Part shown: positions 36,375-45,122 of the stretch, one piece after another
Layout of the letters: the number at the start of each line of letters is the position of its first letter
Position numbering within the stretch: position 1 is the first letter of the stretch
Assembly: GCA_934636245.1 (NCBI GenBank)
Contig: CAKUAI010000003.1
Coordinates: forward strand, 1-64,000
From: an uncultured Coriobacteriales bacterium
GTDB taxonomy: Bacteria > Actinomycetota > Coriobacteriia > Coriobacteriales > UMGS124
DNA: 64,000 bases
Reading direction: 5' to 3'
Program-made: the position numbers and the translations under genes
The notes under the pieces: model-generated
Database searches by the model: none
Seen by the model: only the letters and a program-made list of their open reading frames with translations
Told to the model about the DNA's origin: nothing

Positions 36375-37796
36375 ATGGATAAAGGTACGTTGCGCCTCAT
36401 GGTCATGCTCTGCGTCGTCGAGGCGCTGATGGGCACGAGCGCGTTCTTCTTCAATGGCCCGCTCAACATGGGCGATGTCGTTGATTCGCAGCGCGATTGG
36501 GCGACGCTAGCCCAGATTGTGGCCGCGACTTGCCTTGCGCTCATCGCACGTTATGCCCCGCGGGCCGTGAGTTTTACTGCGGTGTCAGCCGTTTGCGCTC
36601 TGGCCGTCCCCATCGGTGCGTTGCTTGCCTGGTGGGGTTCCGTCCAGCAGCTTGTCGTGCCGCTCATCATAGGGGCTTGTCTCACGGCTCTCGTGCGGCT
36701 GTGGGAGAGCGTTGTCTTTCTCGTATTGCTTTCTCGACTGCGGCTGTGGCAGATGGCTGTCGTGCTTGCCTTGGGCTGTGCCCTTTCGGTGCTGCTTGCA
36801 TGGTTGGTGGGCCGGGGCGGCTACGTGGTCACGGCTGTTGTTGACGCTGTGTTCACGCTGGCTGTGTTGGGTTGTATCTTTTGGCAGGCAAAGGGGGAGT
36901 TCCATGCGTTTGCCTGTGCCGAGCCGGCCGTTGATGTGGCGCTCACGGCACCGCGATCTGTCTTGCCTCTGAGTCACGACTTGTTTGTGTATACCTTCTT
37001 GTTTTGTACCGCATACGGTTTTGGCCTGCGTTACGAGCATGCCGACGGAGGCCTGCTCGTAAACGGTGTGCTCGCGGCAGTGTTTCTGGGTATTGTGGCA
37101 TACGTCTTGATGCGGCGTCTCTCGTTTAAGGTCGATGTTCTTTTCAACGTCGCATTTATTCTCGCAATGGTGGGTTTCCTGCTTGTTCTTATTGACGAGC
37201 CGTCTCTCGTGTGGCATGCGAGCGTTGCGCTCACAGCGAGTAGCCAAGTGTTTAGCCTGCTCATGTGTCTCGCCCTTGCCGCAGTTGCAGCGCGGAGCAA
37301 GGCGGGAGCCCTGTCGACCGTCGCGTGGGGCTACGCCGTCTACTATGCGGGTATTGTGGCCGGTGCCCAGCTGGGTCTTTTTGCCACGGGCTTGGGCGCC
37401 GAGGGACATTTTCTTGCCAAGTGCCTGGTGGCGACTATGTTTGCGGTTATCTGTGTCTACACGCTCTATTCCATCCGTGACTTTGGATTCGACAAGACAA
37501 TCGAGGGCGTCCAAGAGACTGCTGTCATCCCGGCTGACTTGGGCCAGATGGATGCTTCCGGGCTGTCTGGTGCGGGATATGATGCGGGTATCGAGCAACG
37601 TTGCCGCGAGCTTGCCGCGTCCTTTGGCCTGACGGAGCGTGAGGGAGAAGTCTTTGCCCTGCTCGCTCGCGGAAAGAATGCCACGCGTGTTACTGAGGAG
37701 CTCGCCATTACCAAGAACACGCTCAAGTATCATGTACGTCATATTTATGAGAAGTGCGGCATTCATAGCCAGCAGGAGCTGATTGACCTGCTGTAA
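36375..37796 (+). CDS. membrane-bound LuxR-family regulator 6
   Basis: A 473-residue protein with about 12 membrane helices (residues 5-380) and a LuxR helix-turn-helix (about 412-470; LTEREGEVFALLARGKNA, then NTLKYHVRHIYEKCGIHSQ). Adjacent ATG codons at 36372 and 36375 are candidates; GAGG is best spaced for 36375. Divergent from the flavoprotein at 34377-36149, its probable target. The cobalamin methyltransferase gene follows 30 bp later. Confidence 0.85.
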   Translation: MDKGTLRLMVMLCVVEALMGTSAFFFNGPLNMGDVVDSQRDWATLAQIVAATCLALIARYAPRAVSFTAVSAVCALAVPIGALLAWWGSVQQLVVPLIIGACLTALVRLWESVVFLVLLSRLRLWQMAVVLALGCALSVLLAWLVGRGGYVVTAVVDAVFTLAVLGCIFWQAKGEFHAFACAEPAVDVALTAPRSVLPLSHDLFVYTFLFCTAYGFGLRYEHADGGLLVNGVLAAVFLGIVAYVLMRRLSFKVDVLFNVAFILAMVGFLLVLIDEPSLVWHASVALTASSQVFSLLMCLALAAVAARSKAGALSTVAWGYAVYYAGIVAGAQLGLFATGLGAEGHFLAKCLVATMFAVICVYTLYSIRDFGFDKTIEGVQETAVIPADLGQMDASGLSGAGYDAGIEQRCRELAASFGLTEREGEVFALLARGKNATRVTEELAITKNTLKYHVRHIYEKCGIHSQQELIDLL

Positions 37797-37826
37797 GTGC
37801 CGCTGGTTGGAGTTGGAGAACGCAAG

Positions 37827-38552
37827 ATGATGGACGCACAAGAGCCGCATTCGGCCGCATGGGGTACCTGCTACGGTGTGGGCGTAGGGCCGGGAGATCC
37901 GGAGCTGCTCACGCTCAAGGCGGCGCGCGTGATAGGGGCGTGCCAGGTGGTGGCAGCGCCACAGACGCGCGGTGGGGCCACGCTGGCGCTCGATATCGCG
38001 GCGCGGGCGGTGAATCTGGCGGACAAAGAAATCGTTCGTCTGCCGTTTGCCATGTCGCGCGATGCGGGGGAGCGCCAGCGCATGCATGAGGAATCTGTCG
38101 GGCTCATCGCGGGGCAACTTGCTCAGGGCAGGGACGTCGCGGTGCTCACATTGGGCGACCCAGGTGTCTTCTCGTCGTTCTTTTACCTGGCAGATGGCTT
38201 GCACGAGCGTGGGTTTGCCATCGAGGTCATTCCGGGTGTCACGAGCTTCTCGGCTGTGGCAGCTCGTCTGGGTCAAGGACTTACCGAGATGGACGAACCC
38301 CTGCATGTGGTGCCTTCGGCCGCGTGTACCGACCAAATCGACGAGGTGCTCGACCTTCCGGGTACGAAAGTCCTCATGAAGCCTTGCGGCAAGCTTGGTG
38401 AGCTTGCCGAGGCGCTCGAACGTCGCGGAGAACTGTCCCGCGCCTCGCTTGTTGCCGACTGCGGGTTGCCCAGCGAGCACGTCTGCCGAGACCTCGCCTC
38501 CTTCGACCCAGCCGAACACCCCAGCTACTTCACGACGCTTGTGGTGAAGTGA
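37827..38552 (+). CDS. cbiL: precorrin-2 / cobalt-factor II C20-methyltransferase
   Basis: A 241-residue SAM-dependent methyltransferase of cobalamin synthesis that methylates C20 of the corrin precursor. Motifs are GVGVGPGDPELLTLKA (N-terminal), VAVLTLGDPGVFSSFF (about 115-130), VIPGVTSFSAVAARLG and KPCGKLGEL. Whether it acts before cobalt insertion (CobI) or after (CbiL) cannot be told from sequence; the anaerobic route is likely here. The start at 37827 follows a GGAG; a GTG at 37797 directly after the LuxR stop is possible. No other cobalamin gene is in the window, so it may be co-transcribed with LuxR 6. Confidence 0.85.
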   Translation: MMDAQEPHSAAWGTCYGVGVGPGDPELLTLKAARVIGACQVVAAPQTRGGATLALDIAARAVNLADKEIVRLPFAMSRDAGERQRMHEESVGLIAGQLAQGRDVAVLTLGDPGVFSSFFYLADGLHERGFAIEVIPGVTSFSAVAARLGQGLTEMDEPLHVVPSAACTDQIDEVLDLPGTKVLMKPCGKLGELAEALERRGELSRASLVADCGLPSEHVCRDLASFDPAEHPSYFTTLVVK

Positions 38553-38955
38553 CGGCTTGCGAGCGTATGGAAGAACGGCTCGCGAGCTATGAGGCCACGA
38601 TACTTGCCGTGAAGTGGCGGTTTGTGGCCGGTGTCTAATCGCCGGGAAGCAGGCGAAGGGGCGTACGGATGGCCTCCGGTTTTCCGATGGTCCAGTTTTG
38701 CGAGCTACAGGTTGAGAAATCCAACGTTTTCCTCCCCGTTTTGCCCGGCAAACGTTATATTCTTCAACCCATTGCTCGCCAAATGCCGACCATTGTACAA
38801 AATTGATTCTCGGAGCGAGTTTTGCTGTTATCAGCGGTAGGCAGGAAGCGGCATTCCCACTATCGGCTGGATCGACTGACGGTGTGTCTCTGGTCCAGGG
38901 TTTTACTGGTGGTCTTGCTTTGAATTCCCGCTATTGTCGGTATATCTACCAGGCA
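38553..38955. other. intergenic region without a supported gene
   Basis: About 400 bases between cbiL and the transporter terminator. The stretch 38690-38940 is clearly more A/T-rich than its surroundings. A short direct repeat around GTGAAGTGRCGG occurs at about 38544 and 38611. No frame with a ribosome site or family motif is seen, so this may be a relic. Confidence 0.4.
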
Positions 38956-38992
38956 CAAAAAGGGAGGCCCACCTGCATGGATGGGCCTCCCT
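38956..38992 (-). terminator. terminator of the NSS transporter gene
   Basis: On the minus strand AGGGAGGCCCA, a 10-base loop and TGGGCCTCCCT are followed by TTTT. It lies 44 bp past the transporter stop. Confidence 0.9.
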
Positions 38993-39035
38993 GAGACATT
39001 GCCGATCTGCTTGCGCGGGCGCCAGGCCCTGACCG

Positions 39036-40466
39036 CTATGCCATTCCCAGCCAGGTGCTGATGACGGGGATCCAGCCGCCGACCCACACGATGACGATGA
39101 GCACGGGCAGCACGTACGACACGTACACGCGCGCCCAGGCCGGGAACTTCATGCCGTCGCCCTTGTCGACCTCGGCCAGGAACGCCTTCCAGCCCCAGCC
39201 GCGCTTGGTAGTGCAGAACAGCAGGAACACGAGTGCGCCGATGGACAGAATGTTGTTGGAGAGGATGAAGTCCTCAAGCGACTGGATGTCGCCGATGCCG
39301 GGCACCTGGAACGCCGACCACACGTTGTAGCCCAGGATGCAGGGCAGGCCCAGCGCAAAGATCAGCACGCCGTTGATGGCGCAGGCCTTCTTGCGGCTGA
39401 CGCCCCACTGGTCGATGCTGAACGCCATGATGTTCTCGAACACGGTGACGATGGTGGAAAGCGCCGCGAAGCTCATGAACAGGAAGAAGAGTGTCGACCA
39501 CAGACGGCCCATCCACATTTGCTGGAACACTGCGGGCAGCGTGATGAAGACGAGGCCGGGACCCGAGCCGGGCTCCATGCCGAAGGTGAAGCAGGTGGGG
39601 AAGATGATGAGGCCGGCCATGAGGGCCACGAGCGTGTCGAGACCTGCGATGCGCACGCTCTCGCCGGTGATGGAGCGCTCCGGGCTCATGTAGCTGCCGA
39701 ACACGCTCATGGAGCCCACGCCCACGCCGAGCGTGAAGAACGCCTGGCCCATGGCGGCGAACACCGCCTCGGTGAAGCCCTCCGGCCCGTTGGCGAAGAG
39801 CTTGCCGAAGTCGGGCATGAGGTAGAAGGACAGGCCCTCGCTCGCGCCTGGCAGCGTCACCGCACGCACGCACAGCACGATGAGCAGCACAAACAGGAGG
39901 GACATGAGCACCTTGCTCACGCGCTCGATGCCCTTTTGCAGGCCGAAGCTTGTGACGACGGCGCCAAACACGACCACCACCACCAGGCAGGCGATCATCT
40001 CGCCGGGGTTGGACAGCATGGTGCCAAAGACGGCTTCCACACCCTCGGCGCCGATACCCTCGAAGGCACCCGTCGCGCTCTTCACCGTGTAGTCGAGCAT
40101 CCAGCCGGCCACGGCGGCGTAGAACATCATGAGCAGGTAGCTGCCCACCAGGCCCAGCCATTTTGCCCAGTGCCACTTGGTTCCCTTGGGCTCGAGCACG
40201 TCGAAGCTGCGCGCGATGCCCTTGTGGGAGCCGCGGCCGCACGTGAACTCAAAGATAAGGATGGGAAGCGAGAAGACAAGCAAAAACACCAGGTAGATAA
40301 CGACGAAAGCCGCTCCGCCATACTGACCGGTGATGTAGGGGAAACGCCAGATATTGCCCAGTCCGATGGCGCATCCCGCCGCCGCGAAGAGGAAGCCCAC
40401 CCGTGAGGCGAACTGTTCGCGCGACGGCTTTTCGGACACTGCGGGGGCCTCGATGCTCGATTTCAT
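39036..40466 (-). CDS. sodium:neurotransmitter symporter family (NSS/SNF) transporter
   Basis: A 476-residue membrane protein with about 11-12 helices. The N-terminal signature is SRVGFLFAAAGCAIGLGNIW then RFPYITGQYGG, the unwound TM1 region that binds sodium and substrate in LeuT-type carriers. A GVGVGSMSVFGSY segment marks TM6. It imports an amino acid or amine with sodium; Trp, Tyr and Met are common for bacterial members, but specificity is not readable. I start at 40466, because the GGAG is seven bases ahead there and only one base ahead of the alternative ATG at 40472. Single-gene unit. Confidence 0.9.
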   Translation of the reverse strand: MKSSIEAPAVSEKPSREQFASRVGFLFAAAGCAIGLGNIWRFPYITGQYGGAAFVVIYLVFLLVFSLPILIFEFTCGRGSHKGIARSFDVLEPKGTKWHWAKWLGLVGSYLLMMFYAAVAGWMLDYTVKSATGAFEGIGAEGVEAVFGTMLSNPGEMIACLVVVVVFGAVVTSFGLQKGIERVSKVLMSLLFVLLIVLCVRAVTLPGASEGLSFYLMPDFGKLFANGPEGFTEAVFAAMGQAFFTLGVGVGSMSVFGSYMSPERSITGESVRIAGLDTLVALMAGLIIFPTCFTFGMEPGSGPGLVFITLPAVFQQMWMGRLWSTLFFLFMSFAALSTIVTVFENIMAFSIDQWGVSRKKACAINGVLIFALGLPCILGYNVWSAFQVPGIGDIQSLEDFILSNNILSIGALVFLLFCTTKRGWGWKAFLAEVDKGDGMKFPAWARVYVSYVLPVLIVIVWVGGWIPVISTWLGMA

Positions 40467-40930
40467 CTGCATGCTCCTGAATCCGTTGCCGTGCGCCCCG
40501 CACCTTGCCGGCGGGGCAGTCGACCCACTATAGCACTGAATGGTCCCGGTACCAGGCGGGGTTATGCAAATGGGTCTGGGGAGGAGGGGAGGCTGGGACC
40601 GGAAGTTGCCGATGTCGATCCAGAGGGAAAGCGCCGGATATGCAAATGACCCCGGGGGGGAGGACCGGAGCCTTCCGGGTCCGGGGGCAGAGAGGTGCGT
40701 GAGGGCGAGTGGGACGTGGGCCGTCTCGTCGCCGATGCGTCAATGTGGTCGTCGCGCTGGACGAGTGCGACGCCTACAGTTGCGATATCTCTGACTGGGT
40801 ATGACGCCTCCTCTTCACACTTTGAAATGAGGAGGCGGGTGGTGCGGCGTTTCTGGGGGTTGTGGGCTCACCCAGATAACCCTTCTTACCAGGCAAAACT
40901 TTCCAACAGGAAACTTTTTCTAGATTTTGC
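40467..40930. other. intergenic region with repeats between NSS gene and riboflavin leader
   Basis: No gene is supported. Two imperfect direct repeats centred on TATGCAAATG (about 40563 and 40639) are each followed by a G-rich purine stretch and GGACCGG. Farther on, CGCCTCCTC (40805-40813) and GAGGAGGCG (40829-40837) form a perfect 9-bp hairpin without a T run. Confidence 0.45.
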
Positions 40931-40960
40931 TTGCGTTTTGTGGGGCGGCGGGAGTAGGAT
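40931..40960 (+). promoter_or_regulatory. promoter of the riboflavin operon
   Basis: TTGCGT (40931-40936) and TAGGAT (40955-40960) are 18 bp apart and 22 bp upstream of the FMN riboswitch. Confidence 0.5.
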
Positions 40961-40981
40961 ACGCCGCAACATAGTCATCTG

Positions 40982-41112
40982 TTCAGGGCGAGGTGCAATT
41001 CCTCACTGGCGGTGATCGGGAGGCAACTCCCGCGAGCCCGCGAGCCCCAATAGGGGCAGGATCTGGTGCGAACCCAGGGCCAACGGTCAAAGTCCGGATG
41101 GAAGAGCAGCGA
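40982..41112 (+). promoter_or_regulatory. FMN riboswitch (RFN element)
   Basis: The conserved blocks of the FMN aptamer are present in order: AGGGCGAGGTGCAATTCCTC, ACTGGCGGTGAT, GCCCGCGAGC, GGCAGGATCTGGTGCGAAC, CCAGGGCCAACGGTCA and AGTCCGGATGGAAGAGC. With FMN bound it should favour the terminator at 41181-41213 and reduce ribD-ribE-ribBA expression. Confidence 0.96.
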
Positions 41113-41180
41113 ATGACGTTTTTTGGTTACGGGAGGCGTGTAGGCGCCCCTCGTCCTTAGGCGCATTCCGAGAATCCATG

Positions 41181-41213
41181 AAGCCCGTCGGCAGGTGGTC
41201 GGCGGGCTTTTTT
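41181..41213 (+). terminator. riboswitch expression-platform terminator
   Basis: AAGCCCGTCG (41181-41190) pairs with CGGCGGGCTT (41200-41209), with one wobble pair, followed by six T, 54 bp before ribD. It fits transcription attenuation by FMN. Confidence 0.88.
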
Positions 41214-41266
41214 CATGCCCTGAGAGGCTCGCCGACCTTCTGCCGCTACGGGAGGAAAGGTTTGTG

Positions 41267-42544
41267 ATGGCAGGGATGGCAGGTACGCAGCTTGAAGGGG
41301 CGGGCCAGGGGGAGGCCTTCGACGCTGCGTTTATGCGCAGGGCGCTGGAGCTTGCGGCGCGCGGCGCAGGACATACGAACCCCAACCCGCTTGTGGGCGC
41401 GGTCATCGTGCGCGACGGGCGCGTGATTGGCGAGGGCTGGCACGCGTGCTACGGCCAGGAGCATGCCGAGCGTCGGGCGCTGGCTGACTGCGCGACTCGC
41501 GGCGAGGACCCTCGTGGGGCGACGGTGTACGTGACGCTCGAGCCGTGCGCGCACCACGGCAAGCAGCCCCCGTGTGCCGACGCGCTCGTCGAGGCCGGCG
41601 TGGCACGCGTGGTCGTGGGTTCGCGCGACCCCAACCCGCTCGTGGCCGGCAAGGGCAACGCCCGACTGCGCGAGGCGGGCATCGAGGTGACGGTTGATGT
41701 CCTGCGCGATGAGTGCGATGCCATTAACCAGGTGTTTTTCCGCTACATTATGTCGCGCAAGCCCTATGTGGTGGCCAAGTGGGCCATGACGGCCGACGGA
41801 CGCATCGCCTGCGCCTCGGGCGACGCCCGCTGGGTCACGGGCCCTGCTGCTCGAGAGGACGGCCATGCCCTGCGCAACCGCCTGGCGGCCATCATGGTGG
41901 GCGCAGGCACGGTTGCGGCCGACGACCCCCTGCTTACCTGCCGTCTTCCGGGTGGGCGCAACCCCCTGCGCGTGGTGTGCGACACGCATCTGGCGCTGGC
42001 TGAGGATTGCGCGCTTGTCCGCAGCGCCGAGGCTGGGGAGGCTCCCTTGCTCGTGGCCTGCGGCGAAGCAGCGGGCGAGGTCGCCGAGAAGGCTGTCCGC
42101 CTGCGTGCCCGCGGCGTCGAGGTGCTCGAGCTCGCCCTTGATGCGGCGGGCCATGTCGACCTCGCGGCGGTCCTGGAGGCCCTGGGTGCGCGCGGCGTCG
42201 ACTCGGTGCTGCTCGAGGGCGGCGCCCGTCTGCACGGCAGCGCCTTCGCGGCCGGGCTGGTCGATGAGGTTGTCGCCTACGTCGCCCCCAAGATTCTTGG
42301 CGACCCTGCGGCTCCTGGCCCGGTGGCAGGCCTGGCACCTGCGGTGATGGGCGAGGCTGTGCACTTCGGCGCCCCGCATGTCGACGTCCTTGGCGATGAC
42401 GTGCGCCTTTGCTGGCGCGTGGGGCACGCGGCCGACACGCACGCCGCAGCCGCGCTTCCCTGCCTTGCCTGCGGGCCGCTTTATCCCGGTGGCGCCACCA
42501 CGGCGCAGCATGTGTCCGAGTCGCTCGTGAAGGCAGGTGAGTAA
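41267..42544 (+). CDS. ribD: bifunctional riboflavin deaminase/reductase
   Basis: A 425-residue cytoplasmic enzyme. The N-terminal deaminase (about 15-160) has the zinc ligands HAE (in GQEHAERRALADC) and PCAHHGKQPPC. The C-terminal NADPH-dependent reductase (about 165-390) begins KPYVVAKWAMTADGRIAC and has a GARWVTG-like stretch and LLEGGARLHGSAF. It converts the GTP cyclohydrolase II product to the ribitylaminopyrimidine phosphate. The C-terminal 30 residues are extra. ATG at 41267 behind GGAGGAAAGG. First gene of the FMN-riboswitch operon; ribE starts one base after the stop. Confidence 0.96.
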   Translation: MAGMAGTQLEGAGQGEAFDAAFMRRALELAARGAGHTNPNPLVGAVIVRDGRVIGEGWHACYGQEHAERRALADCATRGEDPRGATVYVTLEPCAHHGKQPPCADALVEAGVARVVVGSRDPNPLVAGKGNARLREAGIEVTVDVLRDECDAINQVFFRYIMSRKPYVVAKWAMTADGRIACASGDARWVTGPAAREDGHALRNRLAAIMVGAGTVAADDPLLTCRLPGGRNPLRVVCDTHLALAEDCALVRSAEAGEAPLLVACGEAAGEVAEKAVRLRARGVEVLELALDAAGHVDLAAVLEALGARGVDSVLLEGGARLHGSAFAAGLVDEVVAYVAPKILGDPAAPGPVAGLAPAVMGEAVHFGAPHVDVLGDDVRLCWRVGHAADTHAAAALPCLACGPLYPGGATTAQHVSESLVKAGE

Positions 42545-42545
42545 C

Positions 42546-43253
42546 GTGTTCACTGGCATTGTCGAGGAAGTCGGCGCCGTCGTTTCCATTCCGCCCGCTG
42601 GTCGTGCCGGCAGCCTGACCATTGGGGCGAGCAAGGTCCTGGAAGACGTTGCCCTGGGCGACTCCATCGCCGTGAACGGCGTGTGCCTCACCGTGACCTC
42701 GTTTGGCAAGGGCCGCTTCTCCGCAGACGTGATGCCCGAGACGCTTTCCCGCTCCAGCCTGGGGCACCTGCGACCCGGCAGCCACGTCAACCTCGAGCGC
42801 GCCATGGCGGCGGGCGGCAGGTTCGGCGGCCACATCGTGAGTGGCCACATCGACGGCACCGGCCGCGTGGCCTCGCGTGTCGAGGACCAAAACGCCGTGC
42901 GCGTGCGCATCTCCTGCGCCCCCTCCATCGTCGGCCTCATTGTCGAGAAGGGCTCCATCGCCATCGACGGCATCAGCCTCACGGTGTCGGGTCTGTTCGA
43001 CGACGGATTCGAGGTCTCGGTCATCCCGCACACAGGCGGTCAGACCACGCTGCTGACCAAGCGCCCCGGCGACGTCGTCAATCTCGAGAACGACGTGGTG
43101 GGCAAGTACGTGCAGCGCCTGCTCGGCGTTGCGCTGGGGAAGGGCGACGCCGTCGACCTCAGGGCGGGCGCGCCCGCGGTGCCTGCCGAGCGATTATCCG
43201 CTGCCCCGCCTGGAGGCATCACGTTCGACTACCTGGCGGCACACGGCTTCTAG
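42546..43253 (+). CDS. ribE: riboflavin synthase, alpha chain
   Basis: A 235-residue enzyme that dismutates two lumazines to riboflavin. Two lumazine-binding repeats are clear: FTGIVEEVGAV with NGVCLTV, then GGHIVSGHIDGTGRV with DGISLTV. I choose the GTG at 42546 because the family starts MFTGIVEE and AGGTGAG lies ahead; an upstream GTG at 42537 would overlap ribD. The C-terminal 30 residues extend slightly past the usual end. Translation is probably coupled to ribD. Confidence 0.95.
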   Translation: MFTGIVEEVGAVVSIPPAGRAGSLTIGASKVLEDVALGDSIAVNGVCLTVTSFGKGRFSADVMPETLSRSSLGHLRPGSHVNLERAMAAGGRFGGHIVSGHIDGTGRVASRVEDQNAVRVRISCAPSIVGLIVEKGSIAIDGISLTVSGLFDDGFEVSVIPHTGGQTTLLTKRPGDVVNLENDVVGKYVQRLLGVALGKGDAVDLRAGAPAVPAERLSAAPPGGITFDYLAAHGF

Positions 43254-43373
43254 CAGCTGATTCTTCGCTATCCGTTCAAACGAATATCCATTCCCGAACA
43301 CGGCAATCCCGTCGTGCTGGCACTACCCGTATTTTTTTTCGCTTATTTGACTCTTTTAGAAAGGACAAGGACC

Positions 43374-44591
43374 ATGGCAGACATCGAGATGAACACCATT
43401 GAAGAGGCAATCGCCGAGCTTCAGATGGGCCACTGCATCATGGTGGTAGACGACCCCGACCGCGAGAACGAGGGCGACCTCATCTGTGCCGCGCAGTACG
43501 CCACGCAGGCCAACGTCAACCTCATGGCGAGCCAGGCCAAGGGCCTCATCTGCATGCCGATGAGCGCCGAGATTGCCGCCCGCCTGCAGCTCGACCCCAT
43601 GGTGACCAACAACACCGACAACCACGAGACTGCTTTCACCGTGTCGATTGACCACGTCGACACCACGACCGGCATCAGCGCGGCCGAGCGTGGCTACACC
43701 GCCCACAAGGTTGTGGAGGAGGGCTCGCGTCCCGAGGATTTCCGCAGGCCCGGCCACATGTTCCCGCTCATCGCCCGACCCGGCGGCGTGCTGCAGCGCA
43801 ACGGCCACACCGAGGCCACCGTTGACCTGCTTCGTCACGCCGGCATGAAGCAGTGCGGCCTGTGCTGCGAGATCATGCGCGAGGACGGCACGATGATGCG
43901 CACCACCGAGCTCGCCGCCCTTGCCAAGAAGCTCGACGTCGTCTTCGTGAGCATCAAGCAGCTCCAGGACTACTGCCGCGTGCATGACAACCACATGCGC
44001 GAGGAGGCCGTGGCCAAGCTCCCTACCGACTACGGCGAGTTCACCATCCACGGCTTCGTGAACGACATCACCGGCGAGGAGCACGTCGCCCTCGTGAAGG
44101 GCGAGATCGGCGACGGCCGCGACGTGCTCGTGCGCGTGCACTCCGAGTGCCTCACCGGCGACGTCTTCGGCTCCAGGCGCTGCGATTGCGGCGACCAGCT
44201 GCACCGCGCCATGGCGCAGATCGAGAAGGAGGGCCGCGGCGTCATCCTCTACATGCGCCAGGAGGGCCGCGGCATCGGCCTCATCAACAAGCTCAAGGCC
44301 TATCGCCTGCAGGAGGAAGGCATGGACACCGTCGAGGCCAACGAGGCCCTCGGCTTTGCTCCTGACCTGCGCGAATACTGGAGCGGCGCGCAGATTCTGC
44401 GCAGCCTGGGCTGCAAGAGCATCCGCCTGCTCACCAACAACCCCAGCAAGATCTACGGCCTGGGCGACTTTGGCCTGGAGATTGTCGAGCGCGTGCCGAT
44501 TGAGATTCACGCCCATGACTGCGACCGCCATTACCTCGAGGTGAAGGCGAGCAAGATGGGCCACATCTTTGAGACGGCACTGTCGGCGTAG
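43374..44591 (+). CDS. ribBA: bifunctional dihydroxybutanone phosphate synthase / GTP cyclohydrolase II
   Basis: A 405-residue fusion. Residues 1-205 are the DHBP synthase with the metal and acid loop DDPDRENEGD and a GHTEATVDLLRHAG segment. Residues 206-405 are GTP cyclohydrolase II with the zinc cysteines in SECLTGDVFGSRRCDCGDQL and the RQEGRGIGLINKLKAY motif. Together they supply both riboflavin branches. ATG at 43374 behind AAAGGACAAGG. It lies 120 bp after ribE, with a T run at 43331-43339 between, so a partial internal control is possible. A 530-bp repeat-filled gap separates it from ribH. Confidence 0.96.
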   Translation: MADIEMNTIEEAIAELQMGHCIMVVDDPDRENEGDLICAAQYATQANVNLMASQAKGLICMPMSAEIAARLQLDPMVTNNTDNHETAFTVSIDHVDTTTGISAAERGYTAHKVVEEGSRPEDFRRPGHMFPLIARPGGVLQRNGHTEATVDLLRHAGMKQCGLCCEIMREDGTMMRTTELAALAKKLDVVFVSIKQLQDYCRVHDNHMREEAVAKLPTDYGEFTIHGFVNDITGEEHVALVKGEIGDGRDVLVRVHSECLTGDVFGSRRCDCGDQLHRAMAQIEKEGRGVILYMRQEGRGIGLINKLKAYRLQEEGMDTVEANEALGFAPDLREYWSGAQILRSLGCKSIRLLTNNPSKIYGLGDFGLEIVERVPIEIHAHDCDRHYLEVKASKMGHIFETALSA

Positions 44592-44604
44592 CGATTGCAA
44601 AACC

Positions 44605-45030
44605 GGCCCTGGTCCTCATCCCGTGCTCAAACAGTCCTCGTACCGCTCCGACTACGTCGGAGCACTGCGGAACTGCGCGCGGGACGAGGACCAGGGCCTG
44701 CGAGCCGACACGGGCCGCCCGCGAACCGTCCGGTGGCGCGTTAAGGACAGGGCGGAACTGCGCGTGGGACAAAGCCCAAGGCCACGCGCGCTGAACGGCC
44801 GATCGCGCGGGACGTCTAGGGGCGCGTAAAGGGCGGGGCGGAACTCGCGCTGAACAAAGACCCCTGCCCGCGCGCGTTGAACTGCCGATCGCGCGGGGGC
44901 GTCTATCGGCGCGTAAGGGGCTGCGGCCGGAGCAAGGAGCTTTGTTCCTCGCTCGGACAGTCCTCGCTGGTTGAGGCCGTGGGCCACAACCAGCTGCGGA
45001 ACTCGCGCTGAACAAAGTTCTTGCTCGCGT
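44605..45030. repeat. array of ~86-bp repeats with two nested stem-loop units
   Basis: GCGGAACT recurs at 44667, 44752, 44838 and 44996, and GCGCGT(T)AA at about 44736, 44822 and 44909, giving a period near 86 bp. The first and last units also fold as nested stems. Unit 1: GGCCCTGGTCCTC (44605-44617) with GAGGACCAGGGCC (44686-44698), CAGTCC with GGAACTG, and GCTCCGAC (44645-44652) with GTCGGAGC (44656-44663). Last unit: CTTTGTTC (44940-44947) with GAACAAAG (45010-45017), AGTCC with GGAACT, and CTGGTTG (44967-44973) with CAACCAG (44987-44993). Stems keep pairing although sequences differ. It lies between ribBA and ribH. Confidence 0.75.
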
Positions 45031-45122
45031 GCGACGAACAAGGCCCCTGTTTATACAGGGTGTTTGTTGGAACGCATGGCTAACTATAAGTGGATTGATT
45101 GAGATTGAGAGAAGGAGTCATC

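Noticed and set aside
36585..38519. A 644-codon frame antisense to LuxR 6 and cbiL
   Set aside because: Arg/His/Gln-rich shadow sequence; both plus-strand genes have clear family motifs and ribosome sites.
38622..38840. A 72-codon frame in the A/T-rich gap after cbiL
   Set aside because: No ribosome site, no recognisable motif and unusual composition; more likely a relic or non-coding.
43356..44600. A 414-codon frame antisense to ribBA
   Set aside because: Shadow of a highly conserved enzyme gene, without a start signal.
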